Assembly: GCA_007258455.2 (NCBI GenBank)
Contig: VDFB02193867.1
Coordinates: 568,593,469-568,657,468 of the forward strand
Direction of reading: 5' to 3'
DNA from: Sequoia sempervirens
Taxonomy: Eukaryota > Streptophyta > Pinopsida > Cupressales > Cupressaceae
DNA length: 64,000 nucleotides
Part shown: piece after piece, positions 1 to 10,626 of the stretch
Layout: each line of letters starts with the position of its first letter
How positions within the stretch are numbered: the stretch's first letter is position 1
The notes under the pieces: generated by a model
The model's database searches: none
What the model was told of the DNA's origin: nothing
The model's input: the letters and a program-made list of their open reading frames with translations, nothing else
Translations under genes and position numbers: made by a program

Positions 1-77
1 ATCTCATCGTTCAAGTGACTGGTATGTCCACTGAAGGACATAATTTTTTTTAGGACAATAATTTCTCTAATGAAGCA

Positions 78-338
78 GTGGTTAGTTTTCTAAACAAAGA
101 CAAGGAAAAATTGAAAATTGTGAAAGTTTCCAATAGTTACTTCGAGGCTGACACCCTTAAAGCTCTCTGGAGAAAAGTTTTTTGCGTCATTATGGAGTAT
201 ATCACACTAGATGGATGGGTCACTAAGGTCTACAGTTATCATTTTTCCTTGCTCAATCCATTTTGCTATAAGGTCAGGGTTTCTCTCCCCTACTACTTAA
301 TCTCTTCCTTAAGAAAGAGTCTAGAAGAAAAACCCTAA
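78..338 (+). pseudogene. Unrecognised retroelement-type ORF fragment
   Basis: An open stretch of about 86 codons with no recognised catalytic motif. It begins just after the left edge of the window and stops at 338. It lies directly upstream of, and probably belongs with, the coiled-coil ORF at 379-1400, because only about 40 bp separate them. The residues are mixed hydrophobic and basic, with an aromatic patch around residues 40-60. I know of abundant conifer repeat ORFs with this general look but cannot name a family. It may be the 3' part of a larger ORF whose start is outside the window. Confidence 0.35.
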
Positions 339-378
339 AAGATATCCTATATTACATACTAGTCTAATAAGATTAATT

Positions 379-1400
379 TTGGAACATCTCCAAAAACTGT
401 TGGCCCTTGCTAACCTGGATGCCTCTTCGGCTTCTGAGGATGATGAAACTAAACCTAGTTGTTTAGGGAATAAACCCAATTTGAGTTTGGTAAGGACGGT
501 CCTGGACCCTCCCATTGTCCAAACTGGCAAGAAAATCCAAGTCTGTAATCCCCAACCTATTAAGGCCTACCCTACTTCTAAGCTTGGAAGTTCTACCCCC
601 AAAACCAAAGATGCTGGAAAGAATTTCCTTGTTAAAAACCTTGTCTCATACTCTAAAGATTCTCCTAATTTTGAGGAACCCGGTGCAAATAACAATTCTT
701 CCTCTTTTGTCTTATTGATAGACAGAGATGATAGAACTAGGTCCCCTGGAGCCTCTGACCGTGATAAAAATTGCCTCAATCTTGATAGGGAACCTACTGC
801 TGATTTTTTTGGGCATAGCTAGGAATAATGTCGTGGACCACTTCAAAATGTCAGAATGGATTTTTCATGAAATTAATGACCTAAAAATAAAAAACTGGGC
901 CCTCCAATGTAAACTGGAAAAAGTGGGAGCTAAGGTTTCTGCGTTATGCAAGAAGGATGAAGAGCGTAATGAGAACACAGCTAGTAAGGAGGTCCAAGAC
1001 AATGTACGTAAGGACAGAAGGGTAGAAATTGAATTTGAAAAAAATAAAAAATTTGTAAGGATAATCACTAAACAAAATAATAGAATAGCAAGACATAATT
1101 CTATCATCATCAACGCTATGACTAAAAAACTAGATAAAGCTCAAAAGGGGTCCTTAGTTGTTGATTTGGAAGAGCTTAAAGATAAAAACTAGGAAGAGGA
1201 AACAGGGATTTCAAAGAGAAATAGGGCTAATCTGAAAAGGAAGGCACCCCCCATGCCATAGATGATTCAAACTTTCAAGAAGGGAGTCCAGGCTATACAG
1301 GATTTGGAGGCCAAGACTGAGAAAGTTTTGAAGACTTTGGATTAGTTGTTGCTGGATTTTTGGTCCGTGCCTCAGCTAGCTCTTTGGTGGTCCTTTCTGG
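379..1400 (+). pseudogene. Degenerate coiled-coil ORF of an ORF1-like retroelement
   Basis: Two overlapping frames, 379-822 and 728-1192, read as one protein with a frameshift at the T-run near 805-811. The N-terminal part is Ser/Asp/Pro-rich and low in complexity. The second part, about residues 150-270, is rich in Glu, Lys, Asn and Val with heptad-like spacing, suggesting a coiled coil. After a stop at 1192 the frame continues in degraded form to a Trp/Leu/Phe-rich hydrophobic stretch near 1375-1430. No reverse transcriptase or nuclease follows. An A-rich tail comes next, so the unit looks like an ORF1-only element. It could also be a processed relic of an unknown host gene. Confidence 0.4.
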
Positions 1401-1414
1401 CTTTTTTTGGTTGG

Positions 1415-1470
1415 CTACTATTTTTTTAGGGGCCCTGTAAAACCCATTTTTTCCTTTATTAAAAAAAAAT
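1415..1470 (+). repeat. A-rich 3' tail of first LINE-like unit
   Basis: The unit ends with a GGGGCCCTGTAAAACCC block, a T-rich stretch and a run of A. A similar arrangement (GGTCCCTTCAAAACC, T-rich, then A-rich) closes the next unit at 2360-2430, suggesting a shared 3' end. Confidence 0.5.
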
Positions 1471-1667
1471 AGTATATTGATATAATTAATAGAATAATCA
1501 CTAGACCTAAAAAATAAACCAATGCTTAGATGACAAATTAATATAGATGATAAGATTAAGTATTTTTAATTTACTTATGAGTTATTCTATTTTATTTTAC
1601 AATTATTTAACAATTATTTTATTTTACTTATATTGTTTAGAGTTACATTATTATTTATTTGCTAAAG

Positions 1668-2320
1668 AAATGATTAACAAAACACATAAAATACTAGTTG
1701 AAATTGATGTTTCAAATGGATTGCCTGCTGAGGTTTTACTTAAATCTTCTAAGGGTTCGTGGATCCAGTGTTTGGATTATCAAGGGATTCCCTTCTAGTG
1801 TAGAAGGTGTTTTAAAATAGGACATGTTGCGGCACAATGTGGATTTGAGAAAAAAGCTAAGAAGGCTACTTGGTGGATGGTGCTTCACAAAAGCATTATA
1901 CGGTTGAGAAGAAATCTTATCAACATAGGAGTTTTTCTAAGGTGGTTGCTTCTAAATCACAGGGTCTTGGGGCATCCCCTCTGGATTTCTCAATTGGCAG
2001 GGATGCTATGGCTCCCTCTATTGAGCAAATGACTAGATCTCAGGTGACCACTCATGGTGATAGCGCTACGACTTCCATGTTTGGCGGCTCTTCAGATAAG
2101 TCTTTGCCTACATAGAGGAATAACTTTGAAATCTCTAAGACTATGGCACCAGGCATTCAACTTCAGAATAATATAGAGTTGACCTGGCTTGATAAGGAAA
2201 TGCAAGTGGAAGAAGCTTGGATTACTGTAAAGGGAAAGAAAGCAAAAATTTCTAGGCCTTCTTTTGACATGACTCTCTGCTCCCACAAGAGTAGTGCTAA
2301 ATGTGAATCTTGAAGGGTCT
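1668..2320 (+). pseudogene. LINE ORF1-type protein with CCHC zinc knuckle, broken
   Basis: Residues encoded from about 1680 follow the pattern of plant non-LTR ORF1 proteins: a short strand-rich segment ending in a GSWIQCLDYQGIPF-like motif, a stop at 1798-1800, then a zinc knuckle CRRCFKIGHVAAQC (C-x2-C-x4-H-x4-C). This is the arrangement of zf-CCHC_4 domains that follow DUF4283 in plant LINEs. A frameshift near 1870 moves the reading into a Ser/Lys-rich tail open to 2115, and degraded similarity runs on to about 2310. The N-terminal half and all of ORF2 are absent. The zinc knuckle would bind element RNA in the ribonucleoprotein. It is inactive as it stands. Confidence 0.7.
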
Positions 2321-2359
2321 TTATTGCAAGCTAGTTTTTAGTTGGCTACACGCTACAAC

Positions 2360-2430
2360 CTTGTTCTTGTTTGTAAAGGGTTTAGGTCCCTTCAAAACCT
2401 GTTTTCACCTATATCAAAAATAAAACACAT
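2360..2430 (+). repeat. A-rich 3' tail of second LINE-like unit
   Basis: A pyrimidine-rich block is followed by an A-rich end directly after the ORF1 relic. Its order of motifs matches the tail at 1415-1470. Confidence 0.5.
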
Positions 2431-2985
2431 AAACTACTATAATATTTTTTTATAAAATAACTCTTAAATAAATCAAACTAAATAGCTTTTAAGTAATTTT
2501 TAAAAATGTATAATAATTTTAAAGTAGAATAAATAAATTTTAAGTTAAAATAAAATAATTATTATTTTTTTTTTTCTCATATTTTGGTTCTAGCTAGTTC
2601 TTTATTAGAATATTTAGAATTATTTATTTTTTATTTAAATGTAAATTTTACCTAAAATTCTATGCATGGATATTAAAAATCCTACAAATATGTTATTTTA
2701 TTTACTAAAAATACATGTATTTTATTTTCATTTAAAACTATTTAAGAAATTTTTTATTTTTTTATTTTCTCAAAATATATTTTATTTTATTTTACAAGTA
2801 TTAATAAATTATTTTAGTTTATTTACATTATTTAATAAAAACTCACTTAAAATAATTCTTAATAAAATGAAAATAGTTCTTTAGATTTTTTCTTTACCTC
2901 TTATGGGAACCCCAAGGTGGCCTTTTGGTGGAGCCTCTAGCTAGAATGGCTCCAACAAGTTTTCGCGATTGGCTCTACTATTTTT
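2431..2985. other. AT-rich stretch, nothing recognised
   Basis: Almost entirely A/T with only small chance ORFs. No motif, repeat boundary or RNA gene could be supported. Confidence 0.5.
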
Positions 2986-2989
2986 CCAA

Positions 2990-3190
2990 CTAGTGATGAT
3001 CAAGATAAGATAAAGAGGGTTGGGACCCTCCCATAGACACTTCTAATTTGTGATGATGGAGATAAAGATAAAGAAGGTAGGGACCCTTCCATCGACACTT
3101 TTGACCCTTTTGATGTATGGAGAATCAAAAGAGACTCCCATTATTCATGATGATCAAGATAAACATACAGAGGTTTTGGACTCTCTCTAT
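2990..3190 (+). repeat. Short imperfect tandem repeat (about 60 bp unit)
   Basis: Three related units each start with TGATGAT followed by GATAAA-like and GGGACCCT-like blocks, at about 2994, 3052 and 3150. The third is the most diverged. Noncoding in all frames. Confidence 0.45.
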
Positions 3191-3298
3191 TTTCTCGTTT
3201 GAACTATTGGAATTTGATTTCATATATACCCACCCCATTTTTTCCAATATGTGTAATTTATTTATTATAAATGACAAAGCAAACATCTATTCATAAAA

Positions 3299-3341
3299 AT
3301 AAAAAAATAAAATAAAATAAAATAAAATAAATAAAAATAAA
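3299..3341 (+). repeat. AAAAT-type simple repeat
   Basis: A run of AAAAT/AAAT units on the + strand. Confidence 0.8.
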
Positions 3342-3849
3342 TATTCACATAATGTAAATTGAAACAATTTATATTACTATAAAAATAGAAGGTTTCTATG
3401 AAATGTAAACATGGAAGGTTTCTTTGTTAAATCACAGTGACACTCATCTCAGACAAGTTCAATCTCTTTTACCAACTCGCGGGACGCGTAAGTTACCAAG
3501 TCATAACCACCTATATGATAAGAATAACAAACAACATTAAAGTCAAATTTATAAATGTTTAAATTTATTCAACTTTACGCATATACTGACGTCGATGCAT
3601 TTACGCACACAAAAGGTGAAAGATCAACTACAATAAATGCTACGATGTTTTCCGGTCGTAAATTTTTCTTAAGCTTCAAGTTATCAAGCTTGCATTTCAA
3701 GGGCAACTTCTCTCATTCTAGATGCTCTTTTATTAATGAATACTCTTCTATATTTTGGTAGGACAAGACTATTCATTAAAACTCCTAAACTAGCTGTTTA
3801 ATAAATTGTTGCCTATATTGCTTATCTATTGTTTTTTATTGTAATATTT

Positions 3850-4470
3850 TATGCAGTTAGTTCAAAGAAATTAAATTATTTTTTATTAAATTAAATATTT
3901 AAAATGTGTATTAATTTAATTATTATATTTATGTTATTATAAAATTTATAGAGGATATATCACTTTGTCAAAAGTCATTAGTCAAAATTATTTATATCTT
4001 ATATTAAATAGAGTTAACATTAATAAAAAATAAAAAATAATAATAATTCTCACGTTTTGAAAGTTTTTGCTTTTTAGTATAACATTAATTTAAAAGAATT
4101 TACTCAGTTACTTAAAATAAAATAAATTATTTTTTTATTAAATCAAATATTTTTAAACTCTTATTAATTATATTATTATATTTAGTGATATTATAAAATT
4201 TATAGAAGACAACTACTTTGTCAAAATTCATTGATCAAAATTATTTAGATCTATAGAACCAATACTAATAAAAATATGCTAATATTTTTTAAAATTATTA
4301 TTTTATATAATTCAAAATAAATAATTAATTTTATAGAAAATTGTGAACTGTATCACACAATTTAAAACTTAAAATTAAGTTCAAATACTATTACTAGAAA
4401 CTATACCTTAATTTTAATATATTTCAAAGTAGAACTTTGTCAAAGTTATTAATCTGTCCAAAGTCCGATT
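3850..4470 (+). repeat. Diverged repeat in about three copies running into laccase exon 2
   Basis: The core ACTTTGTCAAA...TTA is found at 3962, 4215 and 4434, spacing 253 and 219 bp. The first two copies are also alike for more than 100 bp upstream (TTATAAAATTTATAGA just before the core). The third core contains the first codons of the predicted laccase exon 2. The upstream DNA therefore appears to be tandem duplicates of the intron 1/exon 2 border, or exon 2 has been joined to such a repeat. Confidence 0.6.
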
Positions 4471-4569
4471 ACGAGACTCTTATCCTGGCCCAACTCTCCG
4501 CGTTCATGAAGGCGATAATCTTGTTATAGACGTGAAGAACAAGGGGCCGTATAATGTTACCCTACACTG
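4433..4569 (+). CDS. Laccase exon 2
   Basis: Reads from an AG at 4431-4432 in phase 0 and ends in phase 2 before GTAAGA. It holds [12 protein letters not shown] and NVTLHW, the first half of copper motif 1. It is 137 bp where about 152 is usual, the missing 15 bp being at its diverged 5' end, inside the repeated segment. The acceptor choice is an inference from phase and similarity. Confidence 0.75.
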
Positions 4570-6827
4570 GTAAGAAAAAATATGCTCAAAATGATGTGAA
4601 GCTCTTCATCAATGTTAAAATTCGATAGTTTTAATTGTTTTATGATTTTGCAGGCATGGAGTAAGGCAGTTGAGATCCGGCTGGGCAGATGGACCAGGGT
4701 ACATAACGCAGTGTCCTATTAGTCCTGGAAGTAAGTATACCTACAATTTTACAATCACAGAACAGGAAGGGACGCTGTGGTGGCACGCACATATCTCATA
4801 TCTGAGAGCAACTGTGCATGGAGCTTTGGTCATTTTACCTCGTCGTGGAAATACGTATCCATTTCCCAAACCAGCTGCTGAGTTTCCTATTATTTTGGGT
4901 AGGTAGCTATGAAATCACACTCTATAATTCATATTATATTTCATTGAAAATAGCATCCGTTTATATCATTCATGAAGCGCCCATTGTTCTAAACAATTTA
5001 AACAGCTGTTTCAAAAGCTTTTATTACTCTTTGTTTCTTAATTCTAAAATCTTTAAATGTTTGTGTTTACAAAGTTATGGTCTCGTCGTTAGCTGCCTAC
5101 AACTTTTAATTTCAATTTTCTGCTGACGAACTGAAGACGTAACAATCAAGTTTTTAAATACATTCAAAAGTCGACGGAGCTTTTGACATTGACTCTCTAT
5201 TATTAGATAAATGATGCCTTTTATGATCTTACGACATTTTAAGAATTCGTTTTTTTATTCCGATTAATATATATTTAAATTAAAAGATTCAATCGTCTAC
5301 ATCTAAGTAGTTGTTCAGAAAGATATTTAGCAAAATGCTAAGCCACGCATTAAGTCTTGATTAGAAATCAATTGTAATATTGCTGACGGTATTATATTTT
5401 TCGTGTTGATTTCACATTATAAGCGAACAAGTTATTCAGCAGAAAAGTATTGCTATATTAGAAGAAACTGTGTCCCATTACAATAAATTATAGCAATATT
5501 TGGAACGAAATATAATTTTATGTTAGCACTAGAAGTCTTTAATTTGGTAGCCAGTCCATGTTTTTTTCTCTTGGCCTTTTTAATTGCAAACTGTTGGAAA
5601 AGATATATTTCTGAATCGAAATTGGAATTAATTTATTTATATTTTTATGGTGTGCAGGCGAATGGTGGAATGCGAATGTAGAAGATGTAATAGCAGAAGC
5701 TATTCGGACAGGGGGTGTACCAAATGATTCAGATGCATACACCATCAACAGCCAACCAGGAGACTTTTTCCCTTGCTCTGCAAATGGTTTGTGACTTTTT
5801 TGCATACATGAATTGTAAGAAAAACAATTTTGAAGAGACCGCTAATTTAGTGAATGAATTATGGATTACAGATACTGCTCGATTTTTGGTTGAGAAAGGA
5901 AAAACATATCTGCTGAGGATTGTAAATGCTGCGATGATTCATGCGTCCTTCTTCAAAATTGCACATCACAAAATGACTGTTGTGGCAGTGGATGCCGTGT
6001 ATACCAAACCATATGAGACTGATGTGCTAGTGATACAACCAGGGAACACCATGGATGTGCTCATAACAGCTGGGCAGGAGTTGGGGCGCTACTACATTGG
6101 CACCCGTGTATACAACAGCCAGCCCCTGGGGACTGGCTACTTGAATACTAGTTCTACTGCAATACTGGAATACAAAGGCAACCGCAATACATCTACTCCT
6201 GTGTTGCCACAAATATCTATTTTGCAGGCTTACTATTATGGTATAGATGGAGTTTACACCACAGATTTCCCAAATAATCCTCCAGTGGTGTTCAATTACA
6301 CTGGAGATGTACCACGGAATCTTTGGCAGCCCGAGTTCGGGACGAAAGTAAAAGTTTTGAAATTCAATAGCAGTGTGCAAGTAGTATTGCAGAATACCGG
6401 GATTGTTACAATAGAGAGCCATCCTATACACCTTCATGGCCATAATTTCTATGTTGTGGGGCAAGGCTTTGGAAACTATAATTCCCAAACAGATCCTGCA
6501 AACTTCAATCTGGTAGATCCTCAGATGGTGAATACATTCGGAGTTCCTACTGGTGGGTGGGCAGCCATCAGATTTATAGCTGACAATCCAGGTAAGCTAG
6601 TTCATACTGTAAGTACATATTTGAATGCTTGCTCTTTTATTTATATATACTCAAGTTCTGGAATCTAATTTTGTTTATTATGTTGTTACATAACAGGAGT
6701 TTGGTTGATGCATTGCCATTTTGAGTCTCACTCCGAACTAGGTTTTGATACCGTATTCATTACAGAGGACGGGCCTAGAAATTCAGACACATTGCTTCCT
6801 CCTCCAAGGGATCTACCCATGTGTTAG
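4433..6827 (+). CDS. Laccase (multicopper oxidase), first exon not found, internal deletion
   Basis: Plant laccases are secreted copper enzymes of the cell wall that oxidise monolignols and other phenolics while reducing oxygen to water. Five exons join in frame to 453 residues: 4433-4569, 4654-4898, 5658-5786, 5872-6591 and 6697-6827. All introns have GT..AG ends. Exon lengths of 245 and 129 bp equal those typical of plant laccases. All four copper motifs are present: [19 protein letters not shown] and HCHFESH. The protein ends in DLPMC. No signal-peptide exon is visible upstream. Exon 5 is 720 bp where about 960 is usual; about 80 residues that normally lie between the PVLPQ-like and ILQAYY-like motifs are missing, without a frameshift. 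Family members are about 560-580 residues. No stop interrupts the exons, so this may be a recent pseudogene or an expressed variant. Confidence 0.88.
4654..4898 (+). CDS. Laccase exon 3
   Basis: Follows a TTTTGCAG acceptor and ends before GTAGGT. It encodes [19 protein letters not shown], the WWHAH copper motif and [10 protein letters not shown]. The 245-bp length is that of the same exon in plant laccases generally. Confidence 0.92.
5658..5786 (+). CDS. Laccase exon 4
   Basis: Begins after GTGCAG. Encodes [15 protein letters not shown] and PCSAN. 129 bp, the usual length. It ends before a GTTTGT donor, which is a weak donor outside its GT. Confidence 0.85.
5872..6591 (+). CDS. Laccase exon 5, shortened in frame
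   Basis: The 85-bp intron before it ends in TTACAG. Encodes [18 protein letters not shown], the cupredoxin domain 2 to ATAILEY-like region, then jumps from a PVLPQ motif to [13 protein letters not shown], copper motif 3 and [14 protein letters not shown]. The join near 6215-6225 marks the missing block of about 240 bp. Confidence 0.9.
6697..6827 (+). CDS. Laccase exon 6 with stop codon
   Basis: Follows an AACAG acceptor. Encodes [16 protein letters not shown] and a C-terminus ending in PMC with stop TAG at 6825-6827. The residue ten positions after the type 1 copper Cys is Phe, where plant laccases usually have Leu or Met. Confidence 0.92.
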
Positions 6828-7067
6828 ATGGATCTCTTCATCCAGCCCATTGCTCTAGCAAAAGAGACCTTATTTCATTCAATTTGTGTTCTTTTAATTG
6901 AGAAAAAAAAAGTTTGTATCAATGCAAGTTGGTTTAAAAAACTAACTTGACATATAAAAGTAGGCAACCATAGGGTAAACATGGTTGGCCCTGTAACAGC
7001 CCAGTTTGATTCTTTTAAGTCTGTACAGTTAACATCGTAAATATTATTTTTTACCAATATATGTGAT

Positions 7068-7087
7068 AATAAATTATTTTCAATAAA
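7068..7087 (+). terminator. Candidate polyadenylation signals for the laccase
   Basis: Two AATAAA hexamers, at 7068-7073 and 7082-7087, lie about 240-260 bp after the laccase stop. Position is plausible for a plant 3' UTR, but the region is AT-rich and chance hits are expected. Confidence 0.35.
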
Positions 7088-7099
7088 ATTTTGTATTTT

Positions 7100-8246
7100 G
7101 TTTTAAGTAATTTTTTAAATATTTAGGTTTTTGATTATTTTGTAACGGCGTAATCTGAATATGTTATTTTTCATTTAGTATTGTGTTTATTTTGCGAGAA
7201 GAGTTTTAATATATAGATATATTGATAACTCATGTGCTTTTGTGTAAAATTGGGTCCCTTTTCATATGCTATTCACTTATTCTATTACACATAATTCTTC
7301 ATACCCACCTCTTATCATTTTTCCCAGGGTGGCACACCCTTATACATTCACCCTATCTAGTCATTTATTGCTCTTTTATTTGTATTGATTTCCATGCACA
7401 CACTATCTAAAGTTATCTCACCCTTTTTTGTCTAGAAACTAGTTCATGATCAAAATGTCATCCTCACTATCATGGACTCATCCCACCTTAACTCACTTTT
7501 TAAAATTCAAATTTCTCCAACTTTGTACATTTTCCCTTCCCTCATAGACCAACTAAATAGTTAAGCATTAACCAATTGGAAAGTTGTAAAACTAACCAAT
7601 AGCCGAGTTAAAAATTAATTCATAGTCAAAAGTATTATATGCATGTACATGTTAGATCAATTTTTTAAGTTAACAAGCTATACCAATGACACCATGGGGT
7701 TGAATCTCATGTCTAAAATTTTAACAATTGGCATGACAACATGTTAACTACTTACTAAACACATGTGATTGTGCAATATGTGTATATTTCCTTGTATTTA
7801 AATGCATTTAATGCTCTCATTCTAATAATCTCTCCCACTTAGTAATTCAAGCATTCAATCATTCTAGAGAGAATATAATAATGATTTTCTTATTTGGCGC
7901 AATAAAAATGTACAAAATCTACATCTTAGGATCCTGCATACTATTTTTAATAGTCTTAATTCAAGAGGTTGATCAAGGTGCAATTCTCTTGTAGCCTAAT
8001 CAAACAACAATAACCCTAGAATAGACACTCGATACCCAAGCTTGAGAAAGCATGTTAACCTACATTTAATGAAATAAGATTGATGATTAGATTATGGTAG
8101 CTAAAATCTTAATTGTTAGGAATGGGTTTCTCTTCTTCATGTAAGGTTGTGTATGACCTAGGAGTGTGATCAAAGGAATCTAAACAAGATAATTCAAGAG
8201 AAATATTAAACATAATTAGGTTTCTTATAAACCATATCCCGTGTAT
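7100..8246. other. Noncoding flank between laccase and element A
   Basis: AT-rich with only short chance ORFs. I see no exon, transposon end or RNA gene before the target duplication of element A at 8247. Confidence 0.5.
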
Positions 8247-8251
8247 ACTAA
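8247..8251 (+). repeat. Target site duplication of A, left copy (ACTAA)
   Basis: Identical to 57605-57609 immediately after the 3' LTR. Confidence 0.9.
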
Positions 8252-9381
8252 TGTAGACATGAAAAATGTCCTGATCAACTAACTTCGATTCTTCTTTAAA
8301 TCACCCCTTTATTAACTACTTAATTAATCCATCTTAATTCCTCTATTAATCAAATCAATCAAATTTACTTAATTAAATCATAAATCAATCCTAAGGTCCC
8401 TCTTTAATTAAATAAACCAATCTTATTTAATTAACTTTTGAAGTTCTTCATTTAATTAAATAAATTAAACTTATTTAATTGAACCACTATTATCATTCCC
8501 TTTAGCTAAATAAATCAAAACATTTATTTAACTAAGTCTAGATCACTTCTCATCTCCTTTTGATTTATTTTAATCCATAAATCTAAGTCAAAAAGTCAAA
8601 TTTCCTAATCCTCACTTACGTTAATCAAATCATAATTAAGGTTAAATCTAATGCAAGTCTCAACCTCTAGCTTTTCCCACTTGCACAAATAAATCAATTA
8701 ATTCATTTATTAAATCTTCATTTTCTCTCAAAAAGGCATAAAAATTGAATATTCCTCCATTTCAAATCTCCCTCCAAGTGGCATGAGTCCTTCCAACAAG
8801 GCATTTATTTCATCTTACAAGTCCTTTTGAATTGAGCCAAGTGGCCATTACTCCATTTGACTCTCCCTCCACCTTGTCATTTCAACATTTTCAAATTTCA
8901 AATATATGCATTTATGGGCACATTCATCAAAACTTGCACATCCTTGGCCTATTCACATGGTGACAAGTGGCCCATTCTTATTGGTTGGTTTTTTTATCCC
9001 ACATTCATCCCATTTGCTTCTTCTCTCATCAAACTCTTCTATAAATGGAGAGGCTATCCTTCATCTTATCATCCACAATTCATGCAAAGTTACTCTCTTC
9101 ACATTGAGAGATAATTTTGTCCATTATCATTGCATTTTCATCATTGGCTTGTCAAGGGTTGGGAAAGGCTCAATTTTCACAACAAAGTGACACCAATCCA
9201 CTATGGAATAGGTGTGCATTGTGCTTCTCTAAGCTTTTCTGGTTTATGTTATTATTTCATTTTTCTCATGAAGTATGTTGCATTATTCCATAGTAGTATT
9301 TGTAGGTTTGCATTTGCATGAACTGACGCATTGATAATGAGTATGAAAGTTTAGCCATTTGCAGATTTAGGGGTGCTCACA
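8252..9381 (+). repeat. Element A 5' LTR
   Basis: Starts TGTAGACATG and ends GGGGTGCTCACA, giving TG..CA termini. It matches 56476-57604 throughout. The first two-thirds are very rich in TTAATTAAAT-like motifs. A TATA-like site lies near 9038. Confidence 0.95.
9038..9050 (+). promoter_or_regulatory. TATA-like box in A 5' LTR
   Basis: TCTATAAATGGAG, preserved at the same place in the 3' LTR and, inverted, as CTATAAA-type sites in the related LTRs of B, C, E and the solo LTR. This would be the promoter for the element RNA. Confidence 0.65.
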
Positions 9382-9383
9382 TA

Positions 9384-9401
9384 TGGTGCTAGAAGGAGGG
9401 C
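9384..9401 (+). other. Primer-binding site of A
   Basis: TGGTGCTAGAAGGAGGGC two bases after the LTR. Element E has the same site as TGGCGCTAGAAGGAGGGC in inverse orientation. TGGCGC matches the start of tRNA-Asp-type sites used by many Tat elements, but the rest does not fit the form I know, so the primer tRNA is unassigned. Confidence 0.75.
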
Positions 9402-9568
9402 CTATGATTCATAGAGGAAAGCACAATTAATTTTGAGCACTGTTTAAGGATTTTTTATTTTATTTTTGTTTTGAAATGCTTACCAACTTATGATACATCT
9501 TTTCTTTCCACATGATCGCAGTGTAACAATGCACACTATCTTTGAGGTACTAGATTATAAAAAAAAAA

Positions 9569-9584
9569 CACACACACACACACT
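9569..9584 (+). repeat. CA dinucleotide run
   Basis: About eight CA units after a run of A. Confidence 0.8.
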
Positions 9585-10626
9585 TTCGGTGGGTTTTGGC
9601 TTGTTCAGGTAGAACGGTCTATAACTTATTTTAGAAAACTTGAGAAAGGTTATTATAAGATCTTGATTTATGAAATATGATAGAGTCTATTAAATGACCC
9701 TAAATCTGACTATGGTTTTTGCCTAGTAGTTTATACTTACCTTGAACTTTCAAAATGAGTTAATTGACATTCTTTTAGATTAGATTAGGTAATGGATGTT
9801 TTCTAAAACCCTTCATATTTGATTAATAGATTTATAGGATACTTTGGGCAAAGAAGAAAGCATAAATCTTAGGCAGGTGTACTCTGATTCATCTTAAAAA
9901 GATCAAGTTAGAAAACTAGCGTGCAAGTAGACAATCATTACTTTGTTGTATGGAGCAGTAGTAAATAGTTGTTAGTTCAAACAAGTTGCATTTTGGCAAG
10001 AGGAAATAGCCGAAGAGAATTCAAGATTCCACAAATCTATATTAACTATCAGGATAATTTTCTGAGAACTTTTTTAAATGCATATTAACCAATGGGAGGG
10101 CTTCCAAAACAATGTTTATCTCTTAATTGCATGGACATTTCCGAATAATTCCACATTGCTTTTTAAAGTTTTCTTCTAATTTTCAGTTCAAAAAAACACC
10201 AAAAGAAACTCCTAACGCATGAATTTGGAGGGGCATATATGCATTCAATAACTTCTCCTCTATTTCTCATATGTATTCATTGTCTATATATATAGTAATA
10301 TGTATGCATTGTTTGTACCTTTTTCTAGTTGAAGAAAGAAACCCCATTCAAGGGTTGTGGTTAAGCTTGGCTACACTTGTGGGAAATTTGGGGAATATAC
10401 TTTTTCTTTTTTGTTTTTAATGGAAAGCATGAGGAGTGCATGAAGTAGTAGCCATGCCTAGAAGAATAAAATCTATTCAAAATGTAGGACCCCCCTATGT
10501 AGGGGATTGACTGAAACAAGAAAAAATACAAAAATATGTTACACAAGTTGTGAAGGCAGCAATGGCCCTCACAAACCCTGCCCCCCAAATCTCAAACACA
10601 AAATCATTATCCAGGTGCATTGTAAT

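Noticed and set aside
3555..3761. 68-codon ORF as laccase exon 1
   Set aside because: No signal-peptide pattern and no splice donor that joins in phase with exon 2.
5539..5805. 88-codon - strand ORF
   Set aside because: Antisense of laccase intron 3 and exon 4, with no recognisable domain.
5715..5871. Coding extension upstream of laccase exon 5 in the same frame
   Set aside because: The stretch includes exon 4 in a wrong frame and the 85-bp intron. Splicing at 5787/5872 gives the family motif, whereas reading through does not.
6027..6488. 153-codon - strand ORF
   Set aside because: Shadow of laccase exon 5, whose + frame has clear copper motifs.
8857..9321. Overlapping ORFs in the A 5' LTR
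   Set aside because: They lie in LTR U3/R sequence, the frames are not kept in the 3' LTR, and no motif is present.
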